From: Metopolophium dirhodum
Taxonomy: Eukaryota > Arthropoda > Insecta > Hemiptera > Aphididae
Direction of reading: 5' to 3'
Assembly (NCBI RefSeq): GCF_019925205.1
Contig: NC_083564.1
Span: forward strand, 27,752,447 to 27,816,446
DNA length: 64,000 nt
In this document: positions 13,701 to 26,783 of the stretch, in pieces
How the letters are laid out: the number at the start of each line of letters is the position of its first letter
How positions within the stretch are numbered: position 1 is the first letter of the stretch
Notes under the pieces: generated by a model
The model's database searches: none
The model's input: the letters and a program-made list of their open reading frames with translations, nothing else
Told to the model about the DNA's origin: nothing
Position numbers and translations under genes: made by a program

Positions 13701-16700
13701 AATGGGATATTTATACAGAAATATAATTATTGACGAATTGAAATGCGTTGAATATTTAAAAAGTAAAAACATTTTAAGTAACAATCATTTGGTTTGCTCA
13801 AAAAAGAATATTGTTGGCACTGAATGTGGTGGAAGATTACATGAAACAACAAGGTCCAGTAAAAAAAGACATTCTGACGGTACTTTAAAAAAAATTGTTA
13901 CTATGAGGTGTATGAAAAAAGGATGCCAAACATATCAGTCGATTCGCAACAATCTGGTTGTAGTCTGGTCGCGATACTGTATAGTGGATGTAGTAATTAC
14001 ATTTATATCTTACCTTTAAGAGGATGTCATACTCTGCATGTGTTGTCTTGAACAAATTTTTGTTCACCAGTTTTAATAATGTGCTGTTAGTTTTGATATT
14101 CGAGTGAATTGATCTATTATCAAACTTTTGGGTAAGAACTGACCATTATCTGTGTTCTCACAAAGGTTTTTATGATATTTAAATTTTTAAATGAATATGA
14201 GTTATGAGTATGTAAAATATTTATATTTGAAAATGCTCATAATTCACTTAAAATATTAACCTAAATTAAAATATTGTAAATAAAACTATGCGAGAACACA
14301 GATAAAGTTCTCACCTAAAATGTTTAGGATAGATTGATTCAGTCTAATATCAAAGGTAAAGCACACTATTGAAACTGGTGAACGAAAATGTTTGATGTTG
14401 CACATGTTTTTTGACGGAGACAACCCATACGGGTACGACATCCTCTTAATATCGCAGACTCACATTGCTGTGAAAATATTCAATTACAAATGGCCATGAC
14501 CATCAAAAACCTAGACCATTTTTTGCTAATAGTTTTCATAGCAGTTAACAATAATTTTTTGCTTTTTGCTGTTTATCCAACATATTTTCAGTTCCAATTC
14601 AGACACTAAATGTTTTCTAACATTGGGGATTTAATAAGTACAGATTTTATATAAAAAAACAAATTTTTTTTTTTTTATTTTGATTAATATCAAGATCATT
14701 GGGCCTCACTGAGAAAAACTCCTGTGGAGGCCTAGGGTTATCTTAGATTACTTATACTTAATATTTTTTTTTTTTTTAGCATCCTCACTTCAGACTTTGA
14801 TTTTCTAGCTAGTTAAATTTGTCATGTGCGGTCACTATTTCAAAGAGCTAACTTATCAAACTTTAGGAAAATTATTTCTGGGTACGACTATCAAAAGTTT
14901 GGTTTTTAACAGTGCTAGTTGAAGCGTTGAAAAATGACCTTTTTATTGTCCAGCAGACAATAAATGCTTTTTTTCTGGCAGTTACAATTGACAGAAAACT
15001 TACTGTGAAAGTCAGATTATGTGCATGAACATATCCTTGAGTTACCAAAAATTAAAAAAATGTATTAAAAATAGAGGACTAAAATCTATGTTTATAATAT
15101 GTCATACTTTAAATAGCAATAATCTGGATAAGATATTTATTATAATCTAAATCCTGAGGAAATTATTAGAAGTAGTATTAATTAAAAAAATATTTTTTTT
15201 GTTATATTATTATGCTATAATTATAGTATTATACTCCACCCTATACTTTCTATACTTTCATAGTCATTATCTCTCTATATAAAACATTATTATATAAAAT
15301 ATAAATTAAAAAAAAATACATATTTAATATAGGTATATGCATTGAATCAATTTATTTTTGTATACAATTATTTTTTTTCTTTAATATTAAGGTAAATTAT
15401 ATCAAAACAAAGGGCTCAAAATATGAAATAAAATTTTTTTTTTATTCATAAAAATAATTTGAACCATTTAAATATTTTTACCTCTAGAAAAAATTATTAT
15501 AATAATGAGAAAAAATGTAATAAATCAGAAAATATTTTGAATGTTTGGTTATGTAATGATGCTAATATTTCCCCACAATATAGTAAATAACTGTTTATAT
15601 CTAATAGTAGGTACTTTCCTAATTTAAAATTTTAAAATTGCATAAAATGATCAATCTTGATAAAAAGATGTAGCTGCTAAAATAGATATTAAAAGAAAAT
15701 TGTTTCATACCACAGGTGATGTCATATGAATATTGAGTTTTCCTCCAATTAATAGACGAACTTCAGCTACAAATCTAGTATTAGTTTTTAATACTTGAGG
15801 TGGTTGAGTTATGATAACAAAAGTACTAAAAAAAAATTTGAAAAATAATAACAATAAAATAATTTTAAATTACAAAGAACATACCTTGCCACTAACGATG
15901 AAAGATATTGAGTTGTCATATCAAGAAGAGTATTAATTATTTCACACGACTGAGGTAATTCAAAATAACGACCCAAATTCACTCTGAAACGATCAGCTTC
16001 TTTAATTTGTGAACGAGTTATCCATATTAAATCACACAATTTCTCACACCTAATAAGAATATACTATTGCATAATATTTAACTTATTTAACATTAATTTA
16101 ATAGCAAGTTCTTGTAAGTACCAAGTTTGTATGACATCTATATCTTTCATGTATTTATATCCGTTACCAGCCAACTGTTGTTCACGTTTCCACTGAATTA
16201 ATGCCTTATCAATAATATGAGCTTGAACAGGACTGAGCAAATTTAAAGATTCGTTAAGTTTGTTTATGTAGACACAAAGAGCATTGTTAAGACTTAATGA
16301 TTGAGTCTTTAATTGTCCTTCATACAATTCTTTTTCCTGTTTTAATTTACGTTCAATTTCGGGTCCTTGAGGAATGCTCATTCTTTGATTTCTCATGTGT
16401 TGTAGATGTTCTGGAATGTAAAAATGTTTATTAATATATATAATAATAATTTATAATTTACTAAAAACTTACGAGAACATTTAGTACATTCAGAGTACAA
16501 AATATTAAAAGAATCAATGTCTGATTGGATTGTAATGCGAATCTCATTTGTATGCGTAATATGGTTACTTATCAAGTCCATCTGTTGTGTAATTTCAATG
16601 TTTTCTAATTCTTGAGAAGATTTTACATTGACTTCCATTAGAGACTAAATAAAATTAATAAATTATACTTACAAGTTTCAAATCAAATTCTTTTATATAC

Positions 16701-19700
16701 AGATATAATATTTATAAATTCTGAAATTTAATTATTGTTGACGTAATAGTATATTCATTCATATCTCATACTTTACAATAATTCAATTTCATAATCTAAA
16801 AATATTAAAACTGTATAGATTATAAAACAATAACTTTATTTAAGTTTCAATTACCAGTAATCATTTGATTAAATACAAACAAAAACAGAATAATTAAAGC
16901 TAAATTTTATAATATTTTAAGAATTGGTCTATAACTACTTATTTTACTTTTCACAAAAAAATTGATTTTCATTCTAATTTATTTTAAATTATCATGTTTT
17001 TGTCTAAAAGAAATATTAGTAAACTATTGACAAAATTTTACATTATATACATTGTTAAAAATGTTGGCTTGGGGAGCATTGACGGATATATAATATATTT
17101 TTACCACTAATTGTTTTTTCTTTATTTTATAGGGTTTTGTCTTATAAGCCAGCGTATTTATCATAAGACCTTATTTAAAACGTATTTATAAGTCATTGCT
17201 AAAAATGAAGTGATGAAAATGAGACGCAATCCCTCAGACATTTATATTTTTTCCCCCTAATCTAGTCACTGAGTAGCGCCTGTATATTCTTAATTTGCTC
17301 CTCAAAGAATTAAAAGAACTTTCTATAATTGAACCTGAATACTATTTACTATAAGCCTAGGCACATCAATAATAAATTATTTTTTTTATTGATTTCATAG
17401 AGAATGTGGTAGAAGTATTGTAAATATAACCCATACAAAATTCCAAACTTTTCCAATATGTTAAAAAATTATTGGTACTTGAAAGTATAAACACTTGGTA
17501 TACACACATTATTTTGTTGAGCCATTAAGGATTCTGATTCCAAACACTTTTTAATTATTCTTATCAACTCTTTTGGGTTTTGCGAGTACTTCTCCTGTAA
17601 AAAGAATAAGAATTAGTACAAAAATTATTAAATTCATATATACAAAATTTAATTTTGTTTAGTTCTAAATAAATGATTATTTGTTCTATTTATTTAACCT
17701 TGTCCTAAAGTTGAATACATATTATGATTTTAATACTCACTTTATATAATTTTGCTGTATCAATTAGTTTCAGTTTACTAACGAACTGTTCATTAGTTAC
17801 CATAGAATTAGCTTTAGATACTAATTCCTCCACAAAAGACACAAATAAACCTTTAATATAACCTTCATGTTCTAAATTATCCGGATCGATTTCAGTCCTA
17901 AAAATATTAATTTAATAAATATTTCAATATTTGAGAAATATAAACTTTATCTAGTTAAAAAGTTAATATTTTTTTACCAATAATACTTCACATAATTTAC
18001 TAAGCATTTATATTGTAACATAAGAATGACAAAATCAAAATGACAAATTCTGTACAATAATATTATTTAACTAGTAACTAGTATACTATTCATTAAAAAA
18101 CACAATTTAAATAGATTAGTATAAGTATATTAAATCTTATCTGATTGATTTATCATAGCATAATTTAATGGTTCCAGGAAATAGTAATTTCATACAAGCA
18201 TTAAGGATAATTGTTGCAGGTCACACACATGCAGAAGTATATAATAAATATTTGTGTTATACTACTTGTACTCGTTATTAGTCTTATCCTAATCATAAAC
18301 TTTATTGATAACACTGACTATGATAACAATTTAAAAGAATGCTGAAATAAGTTTTGGATACAAGAATTAAAGTATCTTAACTAGAGTGCTGTTTAAAACT
18401 TTTCTTTTGAATTGAATAAATAAATGTTTGATATTATCTGGACAACAATAGTCATGATTAACTTTGGCCAAATTTTTTTCAAAGGTAATTAGTAGAATTA
18501 TGACTATGCCAGTATTTCAAATTTAATGATACAATTGGTATTTTCTTTTGAACAACTAGTAATATATACTTAAAATTTTTTTAAAACTTTTTTAACAATA
18601 AATCTATCTATACCTACATATAGTGTTCTTATTATTAGTAGCTTGTACAACATTTCTTTATTTCCAATTTAGGCAGACAATTACAAGATTATAGAGTTGA
18701 TTGTGTAAGACACTAATTCATGTCGTATATTGTATAAATTCATGGAAATTGTTTGGTATCTCTCTAATTATTAGTGATAAAAATGAAACATGATACATAC
18801 TAACATTTTATAGTAAATTAATAATTCTGATTTCATTAAAAAAATTATTAATACTGTTTTGTAACAAATTAAGTATTATCATTTTTTTGTTTTTTGACTA
18901 TTCTATACTTTATAGGAATTTAAATCATAAATTCTTCAAATGAATTTTTTTTAGAATATTTAAAAATAATAATATAATTTCCATACCTAATAGAATACAC
19001 TTATAAAAAATTCCAGAAGTATTTGTTAATTTAACTATATTACCATTGTTTGATAATAAATTGGGATTCCTTGATTTTTATTTTTATATTATATTTCTAC
19101 ATTTATCAATTAAGAAATCAAAAATGTTTAAAACCATCTTAATTGTTATACTCATATTTATTAATTAACTCCTTAAATACTATGTATTTAATGCATTAAA
19201 TGCATTAAAATCAAAATTACTGTTTATTTTTAGATCATATTAAACATTATAATATTGTAATGTTGTTTTCTTTCAAAATTACAAGTAAAATGATTTGTGT
19301 TTTGGATAAAAATAAAGTTTTCTATTTATTATTATAAATTTATCTAGTTTATTTGTATTATACTTACTTTTATATTGCAAAGATAAAAAAACTTTATTTA
19401 CCTAAATAATAAAGTTTCATTAAATGAACAATTTGGAACTAATATTCATTAAATATTTTAAAACTTAAGTGATTAAATTAGTTAAGGATAATTGTATAGT
19501 CAGAATTTAATTGTCAGTCCCAGTACAAAAGTTGGAGCTATTATAAAGGGGCAATACAAGAGATCATAAGATGGATGGAAACTCATATTAATAATGATAT
19601 GTATCATAAATCATAATCAAGGGACAGAAAATTAGTCACTTAAGTGATAGAGCTCGGAAGTTGTTGCATTTGCATGTTTATTTTAGAATTTAGATTTATA

Positions 19701-22076
19701 GCTAAGTAAGCTTAAAATAATTTTCACGACACTACAAAAAAGATATTAAAAGTTTATAGATAGTGTATATTTCTGCATATATAGTAATTTTTTGGATATA
19801 ACCTTCTAGCAGGCACACTTATTATTTGAAACAAGAGTAGTCGTGCGTTGTATTTTTCACAACAGCCCTAATATATTATGATATAATATGATAACCATAC
19901 ATATTCAATATTAATATATTTACTGTATTTTGAACTTTAATTTATTTATTTTAGGCGCAGTTATAAAATAAAATTTATTGAAATATTATCTTCACAATTT
20001 TTTTTTTAAAAGTAAAATTTATAATGTTATTTTTTCAGTTTAAAACACAAATAATGACATTTTTGAGGAATACCCATTTTTAGGAGAAAATATACAATCT
20101 ATATAATGGACATAATTGAGTATATGTGGGTTGAGAAAAAAAAAGAAAATAGAACATGAGTTACATAATTTGGTTAAAGAAGCTGTATTTTAATTTTTTA
20201 ATGTAATAAATTTCTTCACAATTTATATTTAAGTCGCCTTGGGGAGCTACCTGGGATTGTGATGGATGAAATATAAATTAAATAAATACAAAACTGTTGT
20301 ATTATTTACAACATTGTGCTGTAAGGTTAAGAGCATATTTCTTAATTTTACCAATTTTTAGAATTTATTTGATGATTAATGATAAGTTCATAATACAATT
20401 TGAAAATTTGACAGTAAAAAAAATTAGGTATTTATGAAAATTATAATTTAAAAAAAAATATGTGCATATTTCTTCTTTTTTAAGCACTGAAGTTCATGCA
20501 TATTTAGTACAAATTCCTATATAGTGATAACTATGATGCATGGATGATGTAATTAAGATACATTCAGGTTCAAGGAAAACTTAAATTTACGTATAGAGAA
20601 GTCACTGACTTAAAATACTTATTAAGGAAGCTTATACTTGTACATGGTTAAATGGACAACTAAATTTATATTTTAAAGACGAAAAATCAAAAAGTAAATT
20701 AGGAACTTTATTCTAAAATGTACAAAACAAAGTTGTTTAGATTGATCAAACATTTGCAAACAACTATTATATCATAAATCAGTGATGTGCAGAACTGTCA
20801 CCAATGGGACCTAGGCCCCACTTGAAAATCAGGGGTAGATCGGTGGTTGGTTGGACTTTGATAAAAATAATAAAATAAAACTTGCGTTGTTGAGTATAAT
20901 TTTCTATGAATTATAACTACCAGACTACATGGAATGTGTACGATACTCAGTTACTAATGAGTAAGCCCCACACGGGGAAAAGTTCTGCACACCACTGTCA
21001 TAGGTTATTGATTAAAACTACCTTTAGTACACTCTAATAAAGATTGTAGTCTAAGATATTTAGTATAATACAGGTTAATCAGATCCCTGATTATTGTAAT
21101 TTAATTAATACATTTGTACCTACCTAATATTTTAATCTTTAAAAAATACATCTCTTAAAAGTCAAATATGAATTAGACATGAATTTACCTAAAAATAATT
21201 TTTTTATTGTGTTAAGAAAAATCATTAAAATATAAAGTATTGTAAAAGAAATATATTTTTTATTTAAAGCAAAAATAAGATTAAAATATAAAAATGTTGG
21301 ACACATAGGTATTTAATATTTATGTTGTAAAATTCTATATTTTCTTTTAAATTATGTTGATTAATGATTTTCATGATGTTTATAAAATGTGTAACTAATT
21401 ATAACAATGTATAAGTAAAAGTAAAACAATATCATACCAAGCTTTAGTTTCAAACCATGGGGATAACAATTGTCTCACTTCAATTGGAAAATGATCGTTA
21501 TAAATCTGATGAAAGTCTTCTCCATGTAGATTCTGTTGAAGTTTTTCCCAAGCCGTAATCGGAGACACTAAAATTAAATGTTAAGATCAGATAAGGAAAT
21601 TAAGTTAAAAAAAAAAAATATTTTCTGAAAAGATGGATGATAACATTTATACCTACTTACTTATACTTGGGAAGGGCTTAAGTGCGCACTTGTTTTTTGC
21701 CTCAAAAGCCTTTTATGTAAGTACACATTTCTCGATATATACGCACTACAATATCAAATAAAATAACTTGAAACGCACAAAATTAAATTGAGAGGTTGTT
21801 ACGTTAGCACGTATTGTTAAAAGTAATAACTGGTAGTAGGTACAGTTAGTTGTCAATAATTAATTTACCAAAATTAATAAAGTAAAAAATTGCTTACTGC
21901 TGCCTGCAGAAATGCAGAATCAATCAATTTCAGTATTACCAATTTTAGTTCTTAATGATTTTGTTTAATATTTCAATTTTTTGTTAAAATATTCCTGTGC
22001 AACAGTTGTCAAAATTTTGTTGTTACTTGTTACTAACATCATACCAAAATAAAATCTTACCTTTCGTTGCCAACAT
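10768..22076 (-). CDS. STAT transcription factor (STAT5/Stat92E type)
   Basis: Fifteen exons, in transcript order: 22061-22076, 21438-21567, 17741-17897, 17508-17594, 16473-16644, 16122-16410, 15885-16049, 15711-15825, 13038-13183, 12842-12962, 12332-12567, 12121-12270, 11926-12050, 11693-11851 and 10768-10973. All phases agree and give about 757 residues, normal for the family. STATs are latent cytoplasmic factors. JAK phosphorylates a C-terminal tyrosine, the SH2 domains then pair, and the dimer enters the nucleus. Seen here: the N-domain (WEKLQQ, HFPIEVRQLL), a coiled-coil ending IQTWCEKLCDLIW, the DNA-binding domain (QPPQVLKTNTRFVAEVRLL, LSLPVVVIVHGNQD, NAFAEPGRVPF), the linker (SWSQF, TFWEWF), SH2 with phosphotyrosine-binding GTFLLRFSDSELGG, and the tyrosine site NGYLKP. 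The tail after it is short and lacks the acidic vertebrate transactivation segment. Exon 1 codes only five residues and a split codon. Intron 2 (3.5 kb) and intron 8 (2.5 kb) carry transposon debris. Confidence 0.95.
13684..14019 (+). pseudogene. Merlin/ISXO2-like transposase N-terminal fragment
   Basis: A 111-codon frame lies in STAT intron 8, antisense to STAT. It has a zinc-ribbon-like pattern: CSKK, then CGGRLHE, then HSDGTLKKIVTMRC, then KKGCQTYQSIRNN. That order, four cysteines followed by C-x-S-[IV]-R, is what I recall for the N-terminus of ISXO2/Merlin DDE transposases, of which aphids have many. After SIRNN the similarity stops and the frame ends right at a TTAA-flanked MITE (14020). 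No catalytic DDE core follows. I read it as a truncated, non-functional transposase remnant; assignment to Merlin is inference. Confidence 0.5.
14020..14445. mobile_element. TTAA-flanked MITE (GAGGATGTC family), in STAT intron 8
   Basis: A 426-bp element sits between TTAA at 14016-14019 and at 14446-14449. The termini are inverted: left GAGGATGTCATACTCTGCAT, right (reverse complement) GAGGATGTCGTACCCGTATG, both continuing into GTTGTCT. Internal arms also pair, such as GTTCACCAGTTT with AAACTGGTGAAC, so the whole unit can fold back. There is no coding capacity. Relatives lie at 28053-28177, 32136-32440, 32486-32934 and 40131-40230. Confidence 0.75.
20100..20290 (+). repeat. Possible LINE 3'-end fragment in STAT intron 2
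   Basis: The string GGATTGTGATGGATGAAATA followed by A/T-rich AAATAAATA repeats resembles the 3' tail of several arthropod non-LTR retrotransposons. No coding part is attached. This is weak evidence from memory only. Confidence 0.25.
20780..20997. mobile_element. hAT-like MITE in STAT intron 2
   Basis: A 218-bp element begins CAGTGATGTGCAGAACT and ends AGTTCTGCACACCACTG, near-perfect inverted ends with the CAG...CTG termini common in hAT elements. The flanking 8-mers TCATAAAT (left) and TCATAGGT (right) agree at 6 of 8 positions, as expected for an old 8-bp target duplication. It is non-coding. Confidence 0.65.
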
Positions 22077-22323
22077 CAATACTTCGTTTCATAATATGGC
22101 GAAAACACGGGTCGCGAACTATAACCTATCTATATAGTCCGTGGACTGTGGTGAAAACTGAAAACCATTATAGAAATAACTTAGTTCTTACTTAGTTATG
22201 CTGAAAACATTGTGAATGGGTTATGAACTTATGACTTATGAATAATATATATATTTTGATAAATAATAACATAGCGTGTAGCATTCTCGAATAAGGAAGA
22301 GAGATGGCAATATAAAATGTCAC

Positions 22324-24530
22324 AGATTCTGAGCGAAGCAATGAATGTATTGATTTTACAATGATGTGTTTTTTTTTTAATTTTTTTTATTTAATTTTAG
22401 ATTCTGAGCGAAGCGATGAATGTATTGATTCTACAATGATGTGTGTTTTTTTTTTATTTTTTTTATTTTTTTATTTTTTTTTTATTTTTGTGTCTGTCAT
22501 CACCTTTTAGGACAGTAAAAGTGCTTGGATTTTCTTCAATAGTAACTTTTCTGATAGGAAAGTGAATCTAGTTGGTACTTTGGGGGGTCAAAAATTTCCC
22601 AGTAGTTTTCACAAGCGACGTGAAAAACAAAAGAAAAATTAAGGAAAAACGGGAATTTTTACGCAAAATCTGTTTTTGAGAAAATCGATTTTGGTTTTTG
22701 GTGTAACTCTAAAACAAATGACCGTAGGGACATGAAAATTTCACTGAATGTTTATATTAGCATTTTCTATACACCATAAAATTTACAAAATATTTTGACT
22801 CTTTTTGAGCTGTTTACGGCCATTGTCAGTTTTCAATTTTTTTAGTTTTTTTTTTTCTATAAATATCAATAAATTTTTATTTGTTGGGTAAAAAAGCGTG
22901 AAAATTTAATATTAGACTCCTGATATATCGTTTTAATAGCAGTTGAAAAATATTAAAAATACATATGCACAATTTTTTTTTATAAGCATTTAAAGTACAA
23001 ATTTTGACAACATTTATCAAATTTATAATTTATTAATTATTTTGTGGTTAAAAATTTATAAAATGTTTAACTTTTATGGCTAAGGATTGAAAATTTAAAA
23101 CAAGGCTCCACGTTAATAGGTTATATATAAATTACTTTATTCACAATAATATCATCAAATATACTTGGTAAAATCATAGGCTGACTGACCGTTTTCGCTC
23201 AGAATCGTTTTTCTTATACAATGATATTATATCATTGAATTCAAATTTAACACCATCCATTACAGTGACCCACTTGTAACCTACTGTACAGCAGAGCGAC
23301 ATCCACTTATCCACCTTTTTTTTTAATTTTTGTGTCTGTCATCACTTTTTAGGACAGTAAAAGTGCTTGGATTTTCTTCAACAGTAACTTTTCTGATAAG
23401 AAAGTGAATCAAGTTGGTACTTTGGGGAGTCAAAAGTAAAAATTTCCCAGTAGTTTTCAAAAGCGACGTGAAAAACAAAGGAAAAACGGGAATTTTTTAC
23501 GCAAAGTCCGTTTTCGAGAAAATCGATTTTGGTTTTGGTGCAACTCTAAAACAAATGACCGTAGGGACATGAATTTTTGACTGAATGTTTATATTAGAAT
23601 TTTCTATACACCATAAAATTTTGAAAATATTTTGACTTTTTTTGAGCTGTTTATGGACATTGTCAGTTTTTATTTTTTTTTCTATAAATATCAATAAAAT
23701 TTCATCTGTTGAGTAAAAAAGCATGAGAATTTAATAGAAGGCTCCTAGGCTATTGTTTCAAAGGTAGATGAAAAAAATTAAAAATCCTTAGTCACAGTTT
23801 TTATTTATAAGCATTTAAAGTTCAAATTTTGACAAAATACAGAAAAATCACGAAAATAAGGCAAATTACTTTGAGTTGAGAATTCATAAAAATTTTTCTT
23901 TTTAAATCTAAGATTTGAAAATGTAATATAAGATTACTCATAGGTTTTTCTACCTTTATCAAAAAAAAAAATGTCTACAAGAAACTTAAATTAAATTTTT
24001 ATGAGCGTCTGAAATTTATATTTTTACAACATTTGATATTCACTCGATTTCTCATGTAACAATTTTCTTATTTTATTGTAATTAAAAAACGAATTACTGT
24101 AGATACTTGAAAATTTCACTGAATGTTTATATTAGCATTTTCTATACACCATAAAATTTTGAAAATATTTTGACTCTTTTTGAGCGGTTTACGGACATTG
24201 TCAGTTTTCAATTTTTTTAGTTTTTTCTTCTATAAATATCAATAAAAAATTTTTTGTTGGGTAAAAAAGCGTGAAAATTTAATATAAGGCTCCTGGATAT
24301 ATCGTTCTAATAGTAGTTGAAAAATATTAAAAATACATAGGTACAATTTTTTTTTATAAGCATTTAAAGTTCAAATTTTGACAACATTTATCAAATTTAT
24401 AATTTATTAATTATTTTGTAGTTACAAATGTATAAAATGTTTAACTTTTATGGCTAAGGATTGAAAATTTAAAAAAAGGCTCCGCGTAAATAGGTTATAT
24501 ATAAATTACTTTATTCACGATAATATCATT
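22324..24530. repeat. Array of two to three copies of the GATTCTGAGCG repeat family
   Basis: The region starts with AGATTCTGAGCGAAGCAATG (22324) and restarts with a near copy about 76 bases later (22399). A unit then runs to CGCTCAGAATCG (about 23196-23207) and on to CAGAGCGACATCCACTTATC (near 23310). A second and a third truncated unit follow (about 23320-23950 and 24070-24530), sharing GACAGTAAAAGTGCTTGGAT and CATTTTCTATACACCATAAA. The inverted GATTCTGAGCG ends suggest a non-autonomous DNA element. Short frames inside, such as 23497-23724, occur in several copies only because the repeat does, and show no family resemblance. Confidence 0.7.
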
Positions 24531-24539
24531 TAGAGGGTC

Positions 24540-26160
24540 GTGGGTTAAAAATAATGCGTATATTTTCCAAAAAAAAAACTTGAATAATTCGCATACTGCA
24601 CGGCCGCACGGGTTAAAATAGCAATCATGGACATATAATTGAATGGACTGAGTTCGGAGAGAGAGAAATCATGAAATCGACATTGGAGATGATAAAAAAG
24701 AGATAAAAGAGGTTGGGGCCTGGGGGCAACCACGGAGGAAATAATAGAATACTCAAATTATTTCATGATACACAGAAAATAAATTATTTATATCTGTGTC
24801 ATAGAGTAAATATATCGTAATATTACTCTATGATCTGTGTCCATAAATTACAATAATTTCATGGCATGAATGAAATATAATTATTATTTCTTTCATGATT
24901 GCCCCCAACTATATCCATCTCACTCATTCAATAAAATATTTCAAATAAATAAATCAAAACAGGTATACTACCTTATTTAATAATAATAATAATAATAATA
25001 ATAATATAAATGTTTAAAATGAACTAAACAAAACTGGTACCTATTGTCCTATTGGACTTTATGTCAAACTTGTGAGCTGCAAATTGTATTATACTATATG
25101 TTTAAAGTTAATACAAGTAAATTTTCCTTTGTATTGTTATAAATACAATATCTTAAAATAATTGTAATTTAATTGTACCATTTAATCGCATTTTTTTTGG
25201 AACTCAACATCTAATAATTAGAAGTCTTTTTATTACATAAATATAATATTAATTTAAACAATTTTTATAATTTCACCAAGTATAAGATATATATTTAATA
25301 ATAATAATAAAAAAAAAAGATATATATTAATAATATTTTCACTTATATTTAATATTAAATTTAATTGTTTTCTTCTTTTTTGTTTTACTTTATTATGTTC
25401 TAATATGATATAACATAAACTTTTATTTTTAGTTCATTTTTAATATGAACTCAGATCACTCGAATTCAAGCATGTGCTTATTGGACGAGCTTGAAACTTG
25501 TTTATTATGTCTATATTGTATTTTTCGTTTGTTGCAATAAATTATACTTTTAATCTTAATTTTAAGTGGATGATGTGTCATTGTAATACATAATAATAGT
25601 TTTAGATTCCCGCCATATCACGGTTTATCATAATTTACATTTTGTAAACATTCACCTCTTAGATAAGAGAATTTCGGCCATTTTGCGGGATTCATTATTA
25701 CACTGTAGGAATTAATAGGGAGTTGTCTATCTATAGTATTTTTATATATCTGTGTTTATATGATCTAAGGTAGCAGCATTTAATCTATTCTTTGGTAGCA
25801 GCCCAAGCGTACGCAGCGCAACCTGTGGCCGTTTAATCGTGAGACTCAATTCCGTACGTTTTTCATGCGGGCGGCCATACGAGTTTGGTCCCCTAGTCTT
25901 CATGGATAATACCATAGACATATATGATAACATAATATATCATGATATGAGAGTAATTATGATTATATGAAGTGCAATACTATAATTACTATTTAGTATA
26001 ACATTTTACTGCCTACCGTTTCGTGTCCACTGACTACTATCTTCCTTTGGTCATTCACGTGTTTTATAATTTATTTATATTATAATATTAATTATCTTGG
26101 ACTTTTCTTATTTAAAAAACTACTGGAAAACCAGACGTTTTTTTTTCATTTACATAATAG
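24540..26160. other. Non-coding stretch upstream of the microprotein gene
   Basis: No exon is supported. A possible small MITE spans about 24722-24909: TGGGGGCAACCA on the left faces TGATTGCCCCCA on the right. It has an internal stem CATAGAGTAA/TTACTCTATG near 24802-24831. A second TAA run lies at about 24980. An island of higher GC at 25780-25910 has no recognisable coding sense. The final few hundred bases would be the promoter of the gene starting at 26202. Confidence 0.45.
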
Positions 26161-26201
26161 TATCAAGTTGACGTAAATTGTATTTCTAATAAGTTAATAG
26201 T

Positions 26202-26405
26202 ATGTCAAGATTTATGAATGGAGTATTGAATAAAGTGCACAAAAGTGTTGTGAGTGTTGCCATTGGATTAACGGTGATATCCACTGGAGTATTTATGTTA
26301 AGATCTTACGAAATTCTATTCGTACCAGTTGACCAAAGAGTTAAAGCTAGACAAGAGGTCAATGAATTGTTAAACAACGAGCAATTGCTGCAGAACGAAG
26401 AATAG
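26202..26405 (+). CDS. Single-pass membrane microprotein, 67 residues (COX14-like?)
   Basis: An uninterrupted frame of 67 codons with a good start context (AATAGTATGTC). Residues 1-14 are basic (MSRFMNGVLNKVHK). About residues 15-34 form one hydrophobic helix (SVVSVAIGLTVISTGVFMLR), followed by an amphipathic, charged tail (DQRVKARQEVNELLNNEQ). The layout of a short basic N-terminus, one membrane span and a charged coiled tail is that of small mitochondrial inner-membrane assembly factors. The closest family I can suggest is COX14, the cytochrome oxidase assembly factor. The resemblance is mostly in topology, so no symbol is given. TAG is followed directly by GTAATT, so a 3'UTR intron is possible. 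A distant AATAAA is at 26947. That this is a gene rather than a chance frame is supported by its length and non-random composition in AT-rich DNA. Confidence 0.55.
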   Translation: MSRFMNGVLNKVHKSVVSVAIGLTVISTGVFMLRSYEILFVPVDQRVKARQEVNELLNNEQLLQNEE

Positions 26406-26656
26406 GTAATTACTAATTGCAGTTAGTCATATTATTATTAAATATTTTTATAAATGAGTATATCGGAAAAAGCCCAGTGTAAGAATTATGAATATTATTA
26501 ATTATAAAGTAATTACCCCTATTTCTTTTTAAACCTATATTTTTTACATATTATTTATTCTAAACATATTATATGAGAATATTATGATTTGGCTATTTTC
26601 GAATATTCAATTATTTTATTATCAATTTTTATATTTAAAACATGTTATTTCATTAA

Positions 26657-26783
26657 GGGCCGTTCTTACAATGTCCAGTAAAGTGCCAGTTAAGGCTAAC
26701 CGACTGATAACATATTTTATTACCGGCAGAATTCGGCCGGTTAAGTGTTGGTTAACTTTAACCAGACATTGTAAGAACGGCCC
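26657..26783. mobile_element. PIF/Harbinger-like MITE with TAA duplication
   Basis: A 127-bp element with near-perfect inverted ends: GGGCCGTTCTTACAATGTC on the left and GACATTGTAAGAACGGCCC on the right. It is flanked by TAA on both sides (26654-26656, 26784-26786), matching the 3-bp TWA target preference of PIF/Harbinger. An open frame across it (26584-26790) is an accident of the insertion. Confidence 0.7.

Noticed and set aside
16064..16121. Extension of STAT exon 6 beyond its donor
   Set aside because: The open frame continues past the splice site, but the family motif TWCEKL is produced only by splicing at 16122 to 16049.
24545..24733. 62-codon minus-strand frame
   Set aside because: It lies between repeats in low-complexity DNA and has no recognisable domain.
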